A stretch of 10,366 nucleotides of DNA from Stagonosporopsis chrysanthemi (lineage: Eukaryota; Ascomycota; Dothideomycetes; Pleosporales; Didymellaceae). Numbering within the stretch: position 1 is the stretch's first letter; every line of letters begins with the position of its first letter. The stretch spans positions 1 to 10,366 of the forward strand of contig JAFISE010000399.1 of NCBI GenBank assembly GCA_022560025.1, read 5' to 3'. Shown here piece after piece: positions 1 to 9,599 of the stretch. The translations under genes were made by a program, and so were the position numbers. The notes beneath the pieces are model-generated. The model was not told the DNA's origin. It saw only the letters and a list, made by a program, of their open reading frames with translations, and searched no databases.

Positions 1-660
1 TAGAATAAGTTGTTAAAAGTTTATTATAAGCATACTTACTGTTAAGAATTTCTAGACTATCTAGACTGCTATAATAGTACTAAGACTAGAGGTAATAGCC
101 TAGTCTCTAACACTATTCTAAAGTAATTATTAAAGAGTAAATAGTTTTGTAAGCTAGCTACACTAATTTAATTATACTTAGCAAGCTCTTCTATATATAG
201 TTAAAAATTAACTTTTAATACAGATAAAAATATAGGCCTAACTAGATTTAAAAGAAAGTCTTATCTAAGTACACTCTATATTTTATTAAGCAACAGCTTT
301 AATATCTTAAAGTAGTAGAAGTTAAACAAAGCTTTTTATTCTTATCTTACACAAGTTGTAAAAGATATTCTAGTAGTGCCTATCTTACAAGTAGAAGTAG
401 AGTAAGTATTTAATACTGCTAGAGATATACTTAAAGATTAGAAGCATAGACTTTCTGCCTCAGCTATCTAAAAGATTATAATTCTAAAGGATTTAATATT
501 CTTAGAAGCTATAGTAAAAGACAACACTCTACTCTATAATAAAGTAGATAATCTTCTTCAGTTGCCTGCCTATATTAAGCTAGTAAGTAAGATTAGAATT
601 AATATTAAGAGTAAAACAGATAAAGATATTAAAAAAGTTAGCCTATCTACTCTTTTATAA
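1..660 (+). pseudogene. hAT-family transposase relic, C-terminal part (cut by window edge)
   Basis: This is the C-terminal region of a cut-and-paste hAT DNA transposase, read in the frame starting at base 1. Near the left edge NKLLKVYYKHTY resembles the segment that precedes the conserved hAT core. From about 361 the frame reads VVPILQVEVE*VFNTARDI and then KHRLSASAI, the hAT dimerisation (C-terminal) domain in which a V-[EG]-[VR]-x-F block is followed by an arginine- and leucine-rich helix. Stops inside the motif (for example TAA at 403-405) are consistent with mutated Gln or Arg codons. The N-terminal zinc finger and the catalytic acidic residues lie outside the window. The TAA at 658-660 may be the true end or another mutated codon, because a basic, Lys/Arg-rich reading continues to about 812. 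Fungal Restless-like elements are the nearest group I can name, but the subfamily is not established. Confidence 0.8.
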
Positions 661-894
661 AGAAAATAGCAGCTATAGAAAAAAGCAAAGCTTATATAAT
701 TTAGAAAGTAGCTGTTATTAATAACTATAATAACTAGTTATTTAACACGTAGAAAATCTAAACTAAAACTACTAAATTTAATAATAAAATTATATAAGTA
801 TTAAAAATTAAGAAATATACTTAAGCTACTATACTATAATTATATTAGCGTAGATATAACCTTGCTAAGTACTTTAAACTTAACCTTAACTTAG
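661..894. other. hAT 3' flank without a clear gene
   Basis: The hAT frame continues as a Lys/Arg-rich reading to about 812 with several TAA/TAG stops, so part of this stretch may be the transposase tail and the rest its 3' non-coding end. I could not find a terminal inverted repeat or a flanking 8-base target-site duplication, so the element's right boundary is not placed. Confidence 0.4.
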
Positions 895-918
895 GTCTGT
901 GCAACTTAACCTTTACTC
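895..918. repeat. 24-base imperfect direct repeat, copy 1
   Basis: The unit begins GTCTGTGCAACT and ends TTTACTC. It matches 994-1017 with a small rearrangement in its second half. A shorter related block (CCTGTACAACTTCTACTC) lies between them at 961-978. The surrounding 880-1060 tract is visibly richer in C on this strand than the rest of the window. Confidence 0.6.
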
Positions 919-993
919 TTACTTATACTAGAAGTACCTCTACCTAACTTTTACTTCTAGCCTGTACAACTTCTACTCTACTACAACCTCTAA

Positions 994-1017
994 GTCTGTG
1001 CAACTCTAACCTTACTC
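994..1017. repeat. 24-base imperfect direct repeat, copy 2
   Basis: This is the partner of 895-918, sharing the first twelve bases exactly and a CTAACCTTACTC second half. Read on the minus strand in the frame of the neighbouring gag-like sequence, it gives a recurring SCTDL. It could therefore be a short repeated motif at that protein's C-terminus rather than a non-coding repeat. Confidence 0.55.
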
Positions 1018-1020
1018 CTA

Positions 1021-3555
1021 CCTACTGCTAGGTACCTTGCACTTATTTGCTAGCCTATCTATTAGCAACTTATAAAGAGTATAGCTTATTTTTTCTTTAC
1101 TTAGTTATACTTGTATAATTAATAGCAGCTTAAGATACGTAATTTCTTTGTACTTTTTAGTCTACTATTACTGTTATCTGTTAGCTATTTAGCACAACAG
1201 AGATTCTAATAAAGGAATTAGTTTTAATAGAATTAATAGATTAATCTCTAGTACTTAATATTAGTATATATCTAAAAAAGGCTCTTTCTTGCTATTTGTT
1301 TTATATAAGTTGAAGAATCTGTTCTGTATCTTAGCTTCTTTGTAAAGCTTATAGTCTTAGTATAAGTATTATTACTAATATAGGTTTAAGCAGTACTTAT
1401 TAACTAACAACTATTTTAAGTATATATATTATATTGTTTTTTCTTCTAGAAAGTATTTCTATTATTGTTTATTCTAGAGATAGTTTTTGCATATATTATT
1501 AGTATATTTATACTACTTCTTATAATACTTGTATTTAGTACTAGAAAACTATCTACTATAGAGCTTGTCTTTGTAGTATATTATATAACTATTATTACTA
1601 CACGTAGTCTATATAGTAGTAAAGTGTTATAAGTTCTATAAGTCTAGTATATATATTAGTAGTAGGTTGCTGTATTATGCTAGAGCTCTATTAAAGTTAG
1701 GCCTATTAAGGCTATGTATATTCTTGCTGTATTGTTCTAGTTTGTTAATTATAGTATAATTATTATAGTAGTATTTGCTAAACTATTCTATTTGCTATTT
1801 GTCTTACGTCTTTAAAAGCTAGTAAATAGATACTAAGGTATTCTTATAGTTCTTACAAACTTAAAAGAGTGTTATTGTCTAAGTTTAAGTTATTATGTTA
1901 GCATTGTTAATTAAGAGTTGCTAAAGTAACTTCTACAACTTAATACAAGCTACTTTAAGCTTATTATATATAATATTAAGTATATTATTGTTATAAGCGT
2001 ACTTCTAGTTATATACTACTTTGTTATATACTATACATTTGTTAGGCTTGTAGTTAGTAATACTAGTCTAGTGTTCTTGTCTTTTTAATTATTAGTCTAG
2101 AACTTAGATTATTCTATTATAATTTTCTTTAAACGCTAAGTTTTAGTATATATTTTTTACTTACTATACTAGTTAGTATATAACCTTATTAAGCTTATAT
2201 AATATAAGTACTCTGCTATAAATACTTTGTTAGTCTTTATTAAGTATAATATATCTATTGTTTGTTCTAGATCTTGTCTCTAGGTTCTTTATAAGACATT
2301 CTATGTCTTTAGTAAGTATTTTCTATTTACTAGTATTTCTAAAGTCTATCTTGCTAGTAAGTATATTAAGCTGCTACGTAACTTTATTCTTGCTTTAGCA
2401 GTCTCTAGCGTAGTAGCTTTATTTGCTACAGCTATAATAAGTTACTAAAAGCTTGTTACTTTCTTAACTACTCTTATTCTTATAGTTCTAATACTTAAAT
2501 CTCTTATTGAGATTAAAGAAGTCTATAGCTTTAAAGCTATAATAGTTGCTAGTTCTTATATAGATATATTATAAGGTGTTAAGTAGATACTGTCTTCTAT
2601 ATTATATATATTAGAAGTTGTTATTTTCTTTCTAGAGCTAGTATTGTTAAGTAGTAAACGTGTTTTGTTAGCTGTTATAAATTCTATAACTAAGTTCTTA
2701 TTTAAGTTTATAAAGTTAGTTATTAATATTAATAGTTTTTTAAATAAGTATATTAAGAGTGTTAAGCTGTGTACTGCTATATATTAGTTCTTCTTTAACT
2801 CTTAGCTTAAGGCCTTATTAAAACATAGTAAGTAGAGTAGTGTTATCTTAGTTACTATTAGCTGCAAGTTGTTAGAAGTTAGCAGCATAATCTATAGCAG
2901 AGTTACACTGTTAGATATACTAAATCTTATATTAAGCAATGCTTAGTTTATTAATAACTTTAAAGATAGTCTTAATTTTTTCTTTAAAGTTGTTAATATT
3001 ATATATTTATTTATTAACTTTATTTAAAGCTTTTCTTATAGTATACTATTAGAAGAATAGCTTAATTTACTTTAGAGCTTAGTTATATATATAACTAGCT
3101 ATAAAGGTAACTTACTAGACTTTTAGTATACTCTGTCCTTAGAAAGTAAAGAATAAGTCTTACTAGAGTAGCTATTTATCTAGCTTATTATAGTCTTTAT
3201 AGTAAAGGTTAAGCTTTGCAACAGAGATTATGTTGCTTTTAAAAGCTACCCTGTACACAGGTAGAGCTTTGTTAGAGCTACTTAGAGTAGCTTAGTTTCC
3301 TAAGGTAGTAGATATCTTAAGAGTGTTTAAAATATTAAGGTTGTACTTTAAGCAAAGCTTGTAAGCACTTATTTAATTAGTTCTTAGAGATAAATATAGT
3401 AATAAGAAGCTAAAGAAGAAAGTTATAGTAAAAAGTATAGATACTATCTGTCTATCTTAAAAGCAGAGGTAATAATAAGTAGTATAGAGTAGACTGTCTA
3501 GCTTAAAGGTTAAACTTAAGATCTAATAACTTAGATTATTACTTAGGTTAAACAT
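1021..3555 (-). pseudogene. Ty3/gypsy-type Gag in a very long degenerate frame, unknown C-terminal half
   Basis: One minus-strand frame, codons starting at plus coordinates divisible by 3, runs about 845 codons with many TAA/TAG stops but no detectable frameshift. The capsid region (about 3240 to 2700) contains AIDYAANF*QLAANSN, then GLKLRVKEELIY and a following LNTLNILI block. These match the retrotransposon Gag family, where a DYA-x-F-x-LA helix precedes a GLK-x-x-[VI]K-[DE]-E-L segment. A decayed CCHC knuckle follows at 2439-2398. Beyond it come about 450 codons, rich in Tyr, Lys and Arg, that I do not recognise, including FFNLYKTNSKKEPFLDIY. Many of the Lys codons may have been Glu. No DTG protease or polymerase motif follows. 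An in-frame ATG at 3555-3553 is the only candidate start I saw. The frame may continue to about 861 through the 24-base repeats. Capsid identity is firm; length and ends are inferred. Confidence 0.75.
2398..2439 (-). other. Decayed CCHC zinc knuckle of the minus-strand Gag
   Basis: The frame reads YYSCSK*SYYARDC. Aligned to C-x2-C-x4-H-x4-C, the second and last cysteines remain, while the first Cys is Tyr (TGT to TAT) and the His is Tyr (CAC to TAC). Both are transitions expected of RIP. A basic S-K-N-K segment follows, typical of nucleocapsid tails. Zinc and RNA binding would be lost. Confidence 0.75.
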
Positions 3556-3782
3556 AAACTGTAAGAGTTTATATTTCTACTATGCTATATACTATAACTA
3601 TAAGATGCTTATTAATAAGTAACTAAAGTTAGTCTAATAAGATATAGTTATAGTTCCTTATAAACAAGCAGAATTATATTATACTTGTTAACAAGCAATA
3701 GTCTGTATATGCTTCTTAATAAGCAAGTTACATAACTTGTAATTACTTTGTCCTGTACTCTAATCTCTAGCTCTTATTAAGA
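3556..3782. other. Boundary zone between minus-strand gag and plus-strand pogo relic
   Basis: No feature can be assigned firmly. On the plus strand the middle of the pogo transposase could lie here, but the frames I tried do not line up convincingly with the corresponding part of the second copy (about 5140-5330). On the minus strand it would be the 5' leader of the gag-like frame. No long terminal repeat boundary was recognised. Confidence 0.35.
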
Positions 3783-4737
3783 TTCTAGTTAGTTACTTAT
3801 TATACTATGCTGCATCCTTTGCAGGATTGTAATACTAACTAGCTAGAGGTTAAGTAGCTAAAGTACTTTAACACTTATACAAACGCTTATATAGTAAAAG
3901 TGTATTACTTGCTTATTCTTAATAGCTTTAAGAGCTGCTACTTTTTTAAATTTTAAGAGCTCTATAAAGAGAGCAATATCTATATACTCTATATACTACT
4001 TTACTAATCTTACTTGCTCTAGCCTTTTAATATTAGCTGCTTTTTACTGCTAAAGCACGTATATAGCTATAAGATTAAAAGCTTAATCTAGTGTTAGAAT
4101 AACTATATTACTAAGGTAAAGTTTCTGCTAGTTGTTAAGGCAGTATATAATTAATTATTTATACTAGCTAATATATATATAGCTTTTTAAAGCACTAGCC
4201 TTATCTTATATTACTTAGATATTATTCTCTTAAAGCTTAACGTGTAGCTATATATACTAACTCTACTAGCTACTTTTATAGAAGCTCTTTAAAAAGCTTG
4301 TACACTAAGCAACGTGTATAAGCTTAAAGCTTTATTAATACTAATATATAAGTGTATCTATAAGTACAAGAGCTTATTACTAGTGTTAATTATTAAAGTA
4401 ATTAACTAGCTTAAAATAAGTACTAAAGTAATAATACTATTAGCTAAGCTAATATACATTTAGATTGCTAGTCTTAAGAAAGTAAATTAGGCAGCTTCTG
4501 TATATAGGTAGCGCAAGAAAAAGTATATACACTACTAACTAGTGCTAATAAAGAGAGCTAGCAAGGATATACTTACTCAATATAAGGTTAATTAGTAGAT
4601 TACTTATAATAAGCATTAGAAAAGAAAGTAATTAAGCGTTAGCAATTAGGCTCTTGTGCGCTGCACAAGGTGCAGAGAGCAAGGCTATAACTTACGTATA
4701 TTCAAGAAAAATAGCTTAGCTATAGCTTAGTCTACTT
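3783..4737 (+). pseudogene. pogo/Fot1-like DDE transposase relic, copy A (5' truncated)
   Basis: This is the C-terminal half of a Tc1-mariner superfamily pogo-type transposase (DDE_1 domain), in the frame with codon starts divisible by 3. VK*LKYFNTYTNA precedes the second catalytic block YYLLILNSF (family LLILDGH), whose Asp is Asn at 3921-3923. The third block reads LY*SYLL*PFNISCF (family PPHSSHLLQPLDV), with its Asp also Asn at 4029-4031. A long hydrophobic and basic C-terminal region follows, with RKKKY near 4513. A CCHC-like knuckle ends the frame at 4662-4703: the two leading cysteines remain, His is Tyr and the last Cys is Phe. The N-terminal helix-turn-helix and the first catalytic Asp are missing or unrecognisable. 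It is a direct repeat of 5385-6275, offset about 1.54 kb, which supports the reading independently. Confidence 0.85.
3841..4735. repeat. Direct repeat, copy A of the pogo 3' half
   Basis: Nucleotide similarity to 5385-6275 is plain by eye. Both copies share ATCTATATACTCTATATACT (3977-3996 and 5521-5540), the TCTTGTG/ACAAGGTG block near 4652 and 6191, and AAAGTAATTAAC or close variants. The offset is 1539-1544 bases, so only small indels separate them. Repeats of this size are what RIP acts on in known systems. Confidence 0.85.
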
Positions 4738-6300
4738 TCTTAATGTCTATATATTATAGTACTGTATTATTAAGTTATATAACTTTAGAGCTACGTAGAC
4801 TTTCTAAAGTAGTAAACTTACTTGCCTAGCTAACTTACTTTTCTAATATATTATACTTAACCTAGATTTATAAAGATTTATGCCTATATATATAGCTATA
4901 TATAGTATAGTAGATAGCTTGCTTACTGTGCGTAGTATAAGTTAAGTTAGTATTAACTAGGTGTATAACTTTGTTAAGTATATAAATAGCCTTAAGTCTT
5001 AGTTTAATTACGTGTATAATTAATAAAAAGCTCTATACAAAGATTCTACTTTTATATACACTTAGTTTAAGCTTATCAAAGAGAGAAAGGCTAAGTAGAG
5101 TATTTATAATAAAAATATCTATAACTTTTATAAGGCTAGATTTATAATAAGCAAGATTATAATATAGCTTGTTATAATAGAGTTAAAGAAAAGAGGTAGG
5201 CTAAAAGCTATCTAGCTAGGCAATTGCAAGTAGGTAACTGTAATTACTGCAATTAACGCTGCTAGCTAGGCTATCTTACTCTTCTTTATCTTTGCTAGCT
5301 AGTATTACCTCTCTACCTAGTACAAAGAAGATATTCTACGTAATTAAGTAATTATAGTTAGTAATAATAGCTAGACAAATAATAAGCTAAAAGTTAAGTA
5401 GCTAAAACACTATAACACTTTTGCAAAGTCTTGTATTATTAGTATATATTGCTTACTTATCTTTAATAGATATAAAAGCTACTACTTTTTTAAATCTTAA
5501 CAGCTTTGTAAAGAGAGTAATATCTATATACTCTATATACTACTTTACTTATCTAACCTACTATAGCTGCTTAATATTAACTGCTTCTTACCTTTTTAGT
5601 ATATATATAGCTATAAGGTTAAAAGCTGTATACATAATTATATTAACTATATTACTAAGCTTAAGTTTCTACCTACTTTTAAAGTAGTATTTAAGTAATT
5701 ATTTACTATATAAAATATCTACTTAGCTTTTTAAAGTGCAGGCCTTGTGCCTTACTAGCTAGACACTGTTCTCTTAAGACTTAATATCTAGCTGTGTATG
5801 CCTATACCTTCTTAGGTAAAAGCTATCTAGCAGGCTTATACGCTAAGTAATATATATAAGCTTAAGGCTTAATTAATACTAATTTATAAGCATGTATACT
5901 AATATAAAAGCTTCTTGCCTACTTTAATTATTAAAGCAATTAACTAGCTTAAGATAGGTGCTAAAGTAATAATCCTGTTAGCTAAGCTTATATGCAAGAA
6001 TATTACTAGCTTTAAAAAAGCTAACAAGGCTGTATATATATATATAAACAACGTAAGAAAAAAAGACTTTAAAAAAAAAAGTTATTATAAAAGTAGCTAG
6101 AGAAGATCTACTTACTTAATATAAAGCTAATTAGCAGATTGTATACAAAGAGTATTAAGGAAGAAAGTAATTAAGTATTAGCTGCTAGGCTCTTGTGCAC
6201 TTTACAAGGTGTAAGTAATAAGAGTATTATACACATATATTTAAAAAAAAATACTATAGTAACTATATAAGACAATATATTAATATTATAGAGGTAGAAG
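4700..6300 (+). pseudogene. pogo/Fot1-like DDE transposase relic, copy B (nearly full length)
   Basis: This is a second copy of the same pogo-type transposase, in the frame with codon starts one less than a multiple of 3 (for example 4883, 5402). An N-terminal helix-turn-helix-like portion (about 4715-4960) includes Y*YIINLDL*RFMPIYIA-like sequence resembling the CENP-B/Tc5 DNA-binding region. DDE domain: NIYNFYKARF at 5114-5143 (family NFDETGF; Asp is Tyr, Glu is Lys), then GRLKAI*LGN and VTVITAINAA, then CLLIFNRY with the second Asp as Asn at 5465-5467, and LL*LLNINCF with the third Asp as Asn at 5573-5575. AGLVPY at about 5737-5754 is a well-conserved family block. The frame shifts by one in the A-rich run near 6060-6080, and the terminal knuckle (6201-6242) is read in the other frame. 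Identity is firm; the exact start is not. Confidence 0.85.
5385..6275. repeat. Direct repeat, copy B of the pogo 3' half
   Basis: Partner of 3841-4735 in the same orientation. Divergence between the two is mostly C/T and A/G, with a few indels including the A-run near 6071-6080. Confidence 0.85.
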
Positions 6301-6532
6301 GCTTTAAAGTAATTAAGATTAGTTAAGTATATAACTTGCTTATATACACAACTTGCTTATTAAATATATTAAAAAGTATAATTTTTATAATCTATAGAAT
6401 AGTCTACTAAAATGTCTTGTAATAAAAACTATTATATATAGCTTTATAGCCTTATTGTTATAATAAGCTATAAAGCTTAAAGTAGGTATTTAGTAGCTCT
6501 AGGTATTTAGTATATAGATATAACAACGCAGA
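6301..6532. other. Spacer between pogo copy B and the gypsy element
   Basis: No coding similarity was found. This is where the 5' long terminal repeat or leader of the following gypsy element would be expected, but its partner LTR lies outside the window and no boundary or primer-binding site could be identified. A short repeated AGGTATTTAGTA occurs at 6484-6495 and 6501-6512. Confidence 0.4.
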
Positions 6533-7800
6533 ATGCTAGAAGGGTCTAAATTGCATAGGTATCTGCTACAAGCTATATAGGAGCACTAAGATAAACTACA
6601 GGACTAGATCTCTATTCCTATAGGTCTTGTATAAAAAGATACTTTAAAACTATCTATCTAAACTCTATAGAGACTTTTTTTCTTATACCAAAGAGCTTAA
6701 AGAAGACTATACTAAGAAGTAGTTAGAAGACAAATCTAAGTTAAGTAGTTGTTAGGTAGTAAAAAGTAAGCTTAAAGAACTAGGCTTGTTCTAAAATTAC
6801 TTCTCTCTTTATAAGCAGATTGTCTCTAATTCTACAAAATTATAAGAGAATTTTTATACTATAAAGGTTTAAACTTTAGTAGAGCGTAGAATATATCTAA
6901 CTTTTATCTGTCTTAAGACTCTAGTCTTTCTTTACTATTATTAACTTCTATTTAGGTTTTTTAATACAAGCTATGTTAGCTACTTTGTACTTATCTGTCC
7001 TAAGCAATTTTTCTAGTAATAATAACTAAGTAAATTAGATTATTACTAGGCTTATAGCTGTTGTAAGAGCTTATACTATAACAAAGTAGCTTTTACTAAA
7101 GTTGTAGTAACTGTAGAAACGTATTTAATCTACTTTTTAATTAAGTTAAATTACTTATAGTGTGCTTCTTAAGTAAACAAATATATACTCTGCCTGTTTC
7201 TATTCTCTAACAGACACTAATTCTTACTATAAGTACCTTAAACAACTCTATCTAATTACTACTAACTGTTACTAGGCTTGTTTTTTTAGTTACTATACTA
7301 ATACTTGTCTTTCTTAGCACTCTTACAGTAGCTTATTAGGTTATTTACTTTTATTTAATTTAGGCCTTTGTATAAAGAAATATAGTAGTATATACTTTTA
7401 ACAAAGTATTATTATTAAAGTGTACTTATTATATACTTTAGAATAAGAAGTATTATTTAGTTTAATTACTATTACCAAACTTCTAAGATTAACAAGAGCT
7501 TACTAGTTAGATGCAAAATAGAGCTCTATTATAACAAGTTAACAAGATTACTTCTCTCTTAGTTAATTTACTTACTTTGCCTAGAGTACTCTTATACTCT
7601 ACTAACCTTCTAATATACTTGCACTTATAAAGAATATAACTCTAGAAGCTTGCTATAACTATAAGAAGCTAGGACACTTTACTAAGAATTGCACAGTACT
7701 CTGTATATGCAAAATTAAGGTAAAGTAAGAAGATTTTGTTAATACTAAAGAAGACTTTAACAAGACTAATCTAATCTCTATAGGAAACAGTCCTGCCTAA
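6533..7800 (+). pseudogene. Gag-like region of a Ty3/gypsy retrotransposon, frame-scrambled
   Basis: This precedes the pol region of the same element and ends with a recognisable zinc knuckle, so it is inferred to be gag. An ATG at 6533 opens a charged, helical-looking reading (LEGSKLHRYLLQAI). It continues in another frame after the T-run at 6675-6681 as SYTKELKEDYTKK. Between about 7290 and 7620 a third frame reads coherently. The knuckle at 7651-7692 is in yet another phase, so at least two or three frameshifts have accumulated. I could not identify a capsid domain with confidence. After the knuckle an acidic tail (EDF-x-x-TKEDF) extends to about 7800, as is common in fungal gypsy Gag. Confidence 0.6.
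7651..7692 (+). other. CCHC zinc knuckle of the gypsy Gag
   Basis: It reads CYNYKKLGHFTKNC, a match to C-x2-C-x4-H-x4-C in spacing. The first and last Cys and the His are kept. The second Cys is Tyr, explained by TGT to TAT. The knuckle is the nucleocapsid module that binds the element RNA. Confidence 0.85.
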
Positions 7801-7922
7801 GAAGATTATTTTACCTAGGCCTAAACTATTATAATCTATCTAATCTCTTACTATCTTTTTTATTTAGCAGTCTTTATTTCTTTACTTCTACTATTCTTTG
7901 CAACTAAGAGCTTAGTGTCTAA

Positions 7923-8210
7923 CTTTAATCTTTAGTTAATACTAGTGCCTAAGGATTTTTGTTTTTAAATTCTAATATTACTTATTCTATTTCTACTTTT
8001 CTTTATAAACTTATCTAAAAACTACTCTTCTTAGTTTAAGTTAAAGGTTTCTAGAATTAAATTACTTTCCTTATTACCTAGTATATACAATTATATCTTA
8101 TAGTTAATAGCTAGAAAGTATACAACTTCTTGTTTATTATTGTAGACTTTAGATTGCAAGATTACATTGTTAGAATTAAATAGCTTAAGCGCTTTAAGCT
8201 CTAACTTAAT
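7923..8210 (+). other. Retropepsin-like protease domain, dead active site
   Basis: The active-site motif reads LVNTSA at 7932-7949 where the family has a D-[ST]-G-A core. Asp is Asn (7938-7940) and Gly is Ser (7944-7946), both G-to-A changes. Downstream, IVDFRLQDYIVRIK*LKRF at about 8139-8195 corresponds to the ILG-x-[PD]WL block that closes gypsy proteases. Confidence 0.8.
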
Positions 8211-8759
8211 ATAGAGTAGTCTTAGTTAATATAGCCTGCTAAATACTTTTATTCTTATAATCCTGCGCTGCTCTTACTAATAATATTGCAATAACCTTTG
8301 CAGAAAAGCAAAGCTTAGCAAGATATATAGCAACAAAATACTCTATAAGAATAAAAAAAGTATTAGTAATAATATAGCTTTTGTACAACTATTTAATATA
8401 TAAAAAGTATATTAAAGTTGCCTAAGTTTTGTTTACAACTCTTAGTACTACTTAACAAAGTAGTAAACACCCCTATAACTAGTCTAACTAAGGTTACTAC
8501 TATTACTGTACTTATACCTAACACTTTCTACTTCTTAATAAAGAAACTGCAAAACAAGTTCTTTACAACTAATCTATACAAGATAAATTATATTATAGAA
8601 AAAAAGTATAACTAAGACAACTCTAATAACGCCTAACTAATCTAAGAACGCTTACTAGCTTAATACTCTTAGTATACTAATATATTTAGTAAGGCAGAAG
8701 CTAAAAGCGTTCTAGAACACTACTTTTATAACTACAAGATTGTTTTAAAAGAACTCTTA

Positions 8760-9500
8760 CTAAACTATTACTTTCTTTTATACAAACAGAACCTAGAAGG
8801 ACTTAAAGCTACTAAGAAGTTTATACAAGAATAGCTGCGCTATAGTTAGATTAAACACAGCTAAAGCCTATTTATATTACTTATACTGTATATACAAAAA
8901 CTAAATAGAAGCTTGTCTATCTGTGTAGACTATTACAAATTAAATAATTTAACTTGCAACGACTTCTATTTAATACTCTGTATAGATAAGCTGCTTTCTT
9001 AACTATTTAAAGCAAAGATATTTATAAAGTTTAATATTTAATTAGCTTTTAACTAAGTCTATATAGATCTTGTATTTAAAAAGTATACTACGTTCTAGAC
9101 GCGTTAGAGTATATACAAGTATAAAGTCTTACTATTTAGTTTGTACAATAGCCTTGCTATATACTAATGCTATATAAACAATGTTCTAATTAACTACTTA
9201 GATAACTTCTACATTGCTTACCTAGACAATATCTTTATCTACTCTAAAGACGCTTAGACTTACTAGATATATATTAAAAAGGTTCTAGAATGTCTTTACT
9301 TTACAGGCCTACAAGTTATATTAAGAAAAGTAAATTCTATATAACTTATACTTAGTACCTTAGGTATGTTCTTATAAACAAAAGTATTAAAGTAGATTCT
9401 AAAAAAAGTATAAGTTTTAGTAGACTAAAAGCTACTTATAACTATAATAGGTGTAAAATTATTCTTAGGCTTTACTAGTTTCTATTAACAATTTGTGCCT
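8760..9500 (+). other. Gypsy reverse transcriptase domain, dead active site
   Basis: Blocks in order: YKQNLEGLKATKKFIQE (8781 on), ICVDYYKLN (8919-8945; family CVDYRKLN), KFNI at 9027-9038 (family KFD[IL]; Asp is Asn), LLFSLYNSLA at 9129-9158 (family LPFGLCNSPA), YLDN at 9219-9230 (family YLDD; second Asp is Asn), and LGFTSFY at 9462-9482 (family LG-x-x-NFYRRF). The spacing is normal for the family. Confidence 0.92.
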
Positions 9501-9599
9501 AAGTTCTTTTAAGTAGCAAAACTTTTAATTATATTATAAAGTCTATTAAATACTTTAAAATAGACTTTAGACTACTAGGCTAGCTTTAAGAAGCTTAAA

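Noticed and set aside
878..894. TTAACC-like units resembling telomere repeats
   Set aside because: Only two loose units, interrupted and without the TTAGGG/CCCTAA core, inside a coding-like stretch.
3421..3480. Hydrophobic minus-strand stretch resembling a transmembrane helix at the gag N-terminus
   Set aside because: C-to-T mutation turns Ser and Pro codons into Phe and Leu, so hydrophobicity here is most simply a mutational artefact.
3814..3827. Small inverted repeat ATCC...GGAT as a hairpin or terminator
   Set aside because: Four-base arms are too short, and it lies in the coding frame of pogo copy A.
5222..5255. Inverted TTGCA/TGCAA pair suggesting an operator or element end
   Set aside because: It lies inside the conserved GN...VTVITAINAA block of the pogo transposase and is explained by coding sequence.
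5421..5687. An 88-codon stop-free frame encoding a hydrophobic, membrane-like peptide
   Set aside because: It lies out of frame across the DDE domain of pogo copy B, whose motifs are read in the neighbouring frame. The hydrophobicity comes from AT-rich codons (Leu, Ile, Tyr).
6484..6512. Short repeat AGGTATTTAGTA as an LTR edge or target-site duplication
   Set aside because: Twelve bases in such AT-rich sequence can recur by chance, and no matching structure was found on the other side of an element.
8418..8615. A 65-codon stop-free frame as an independent small gene
   Set aside because: It is in the same frame as the gypsy protease and RT on either side and fits the protease-RT linker, so it is a stop-free piece of pol.
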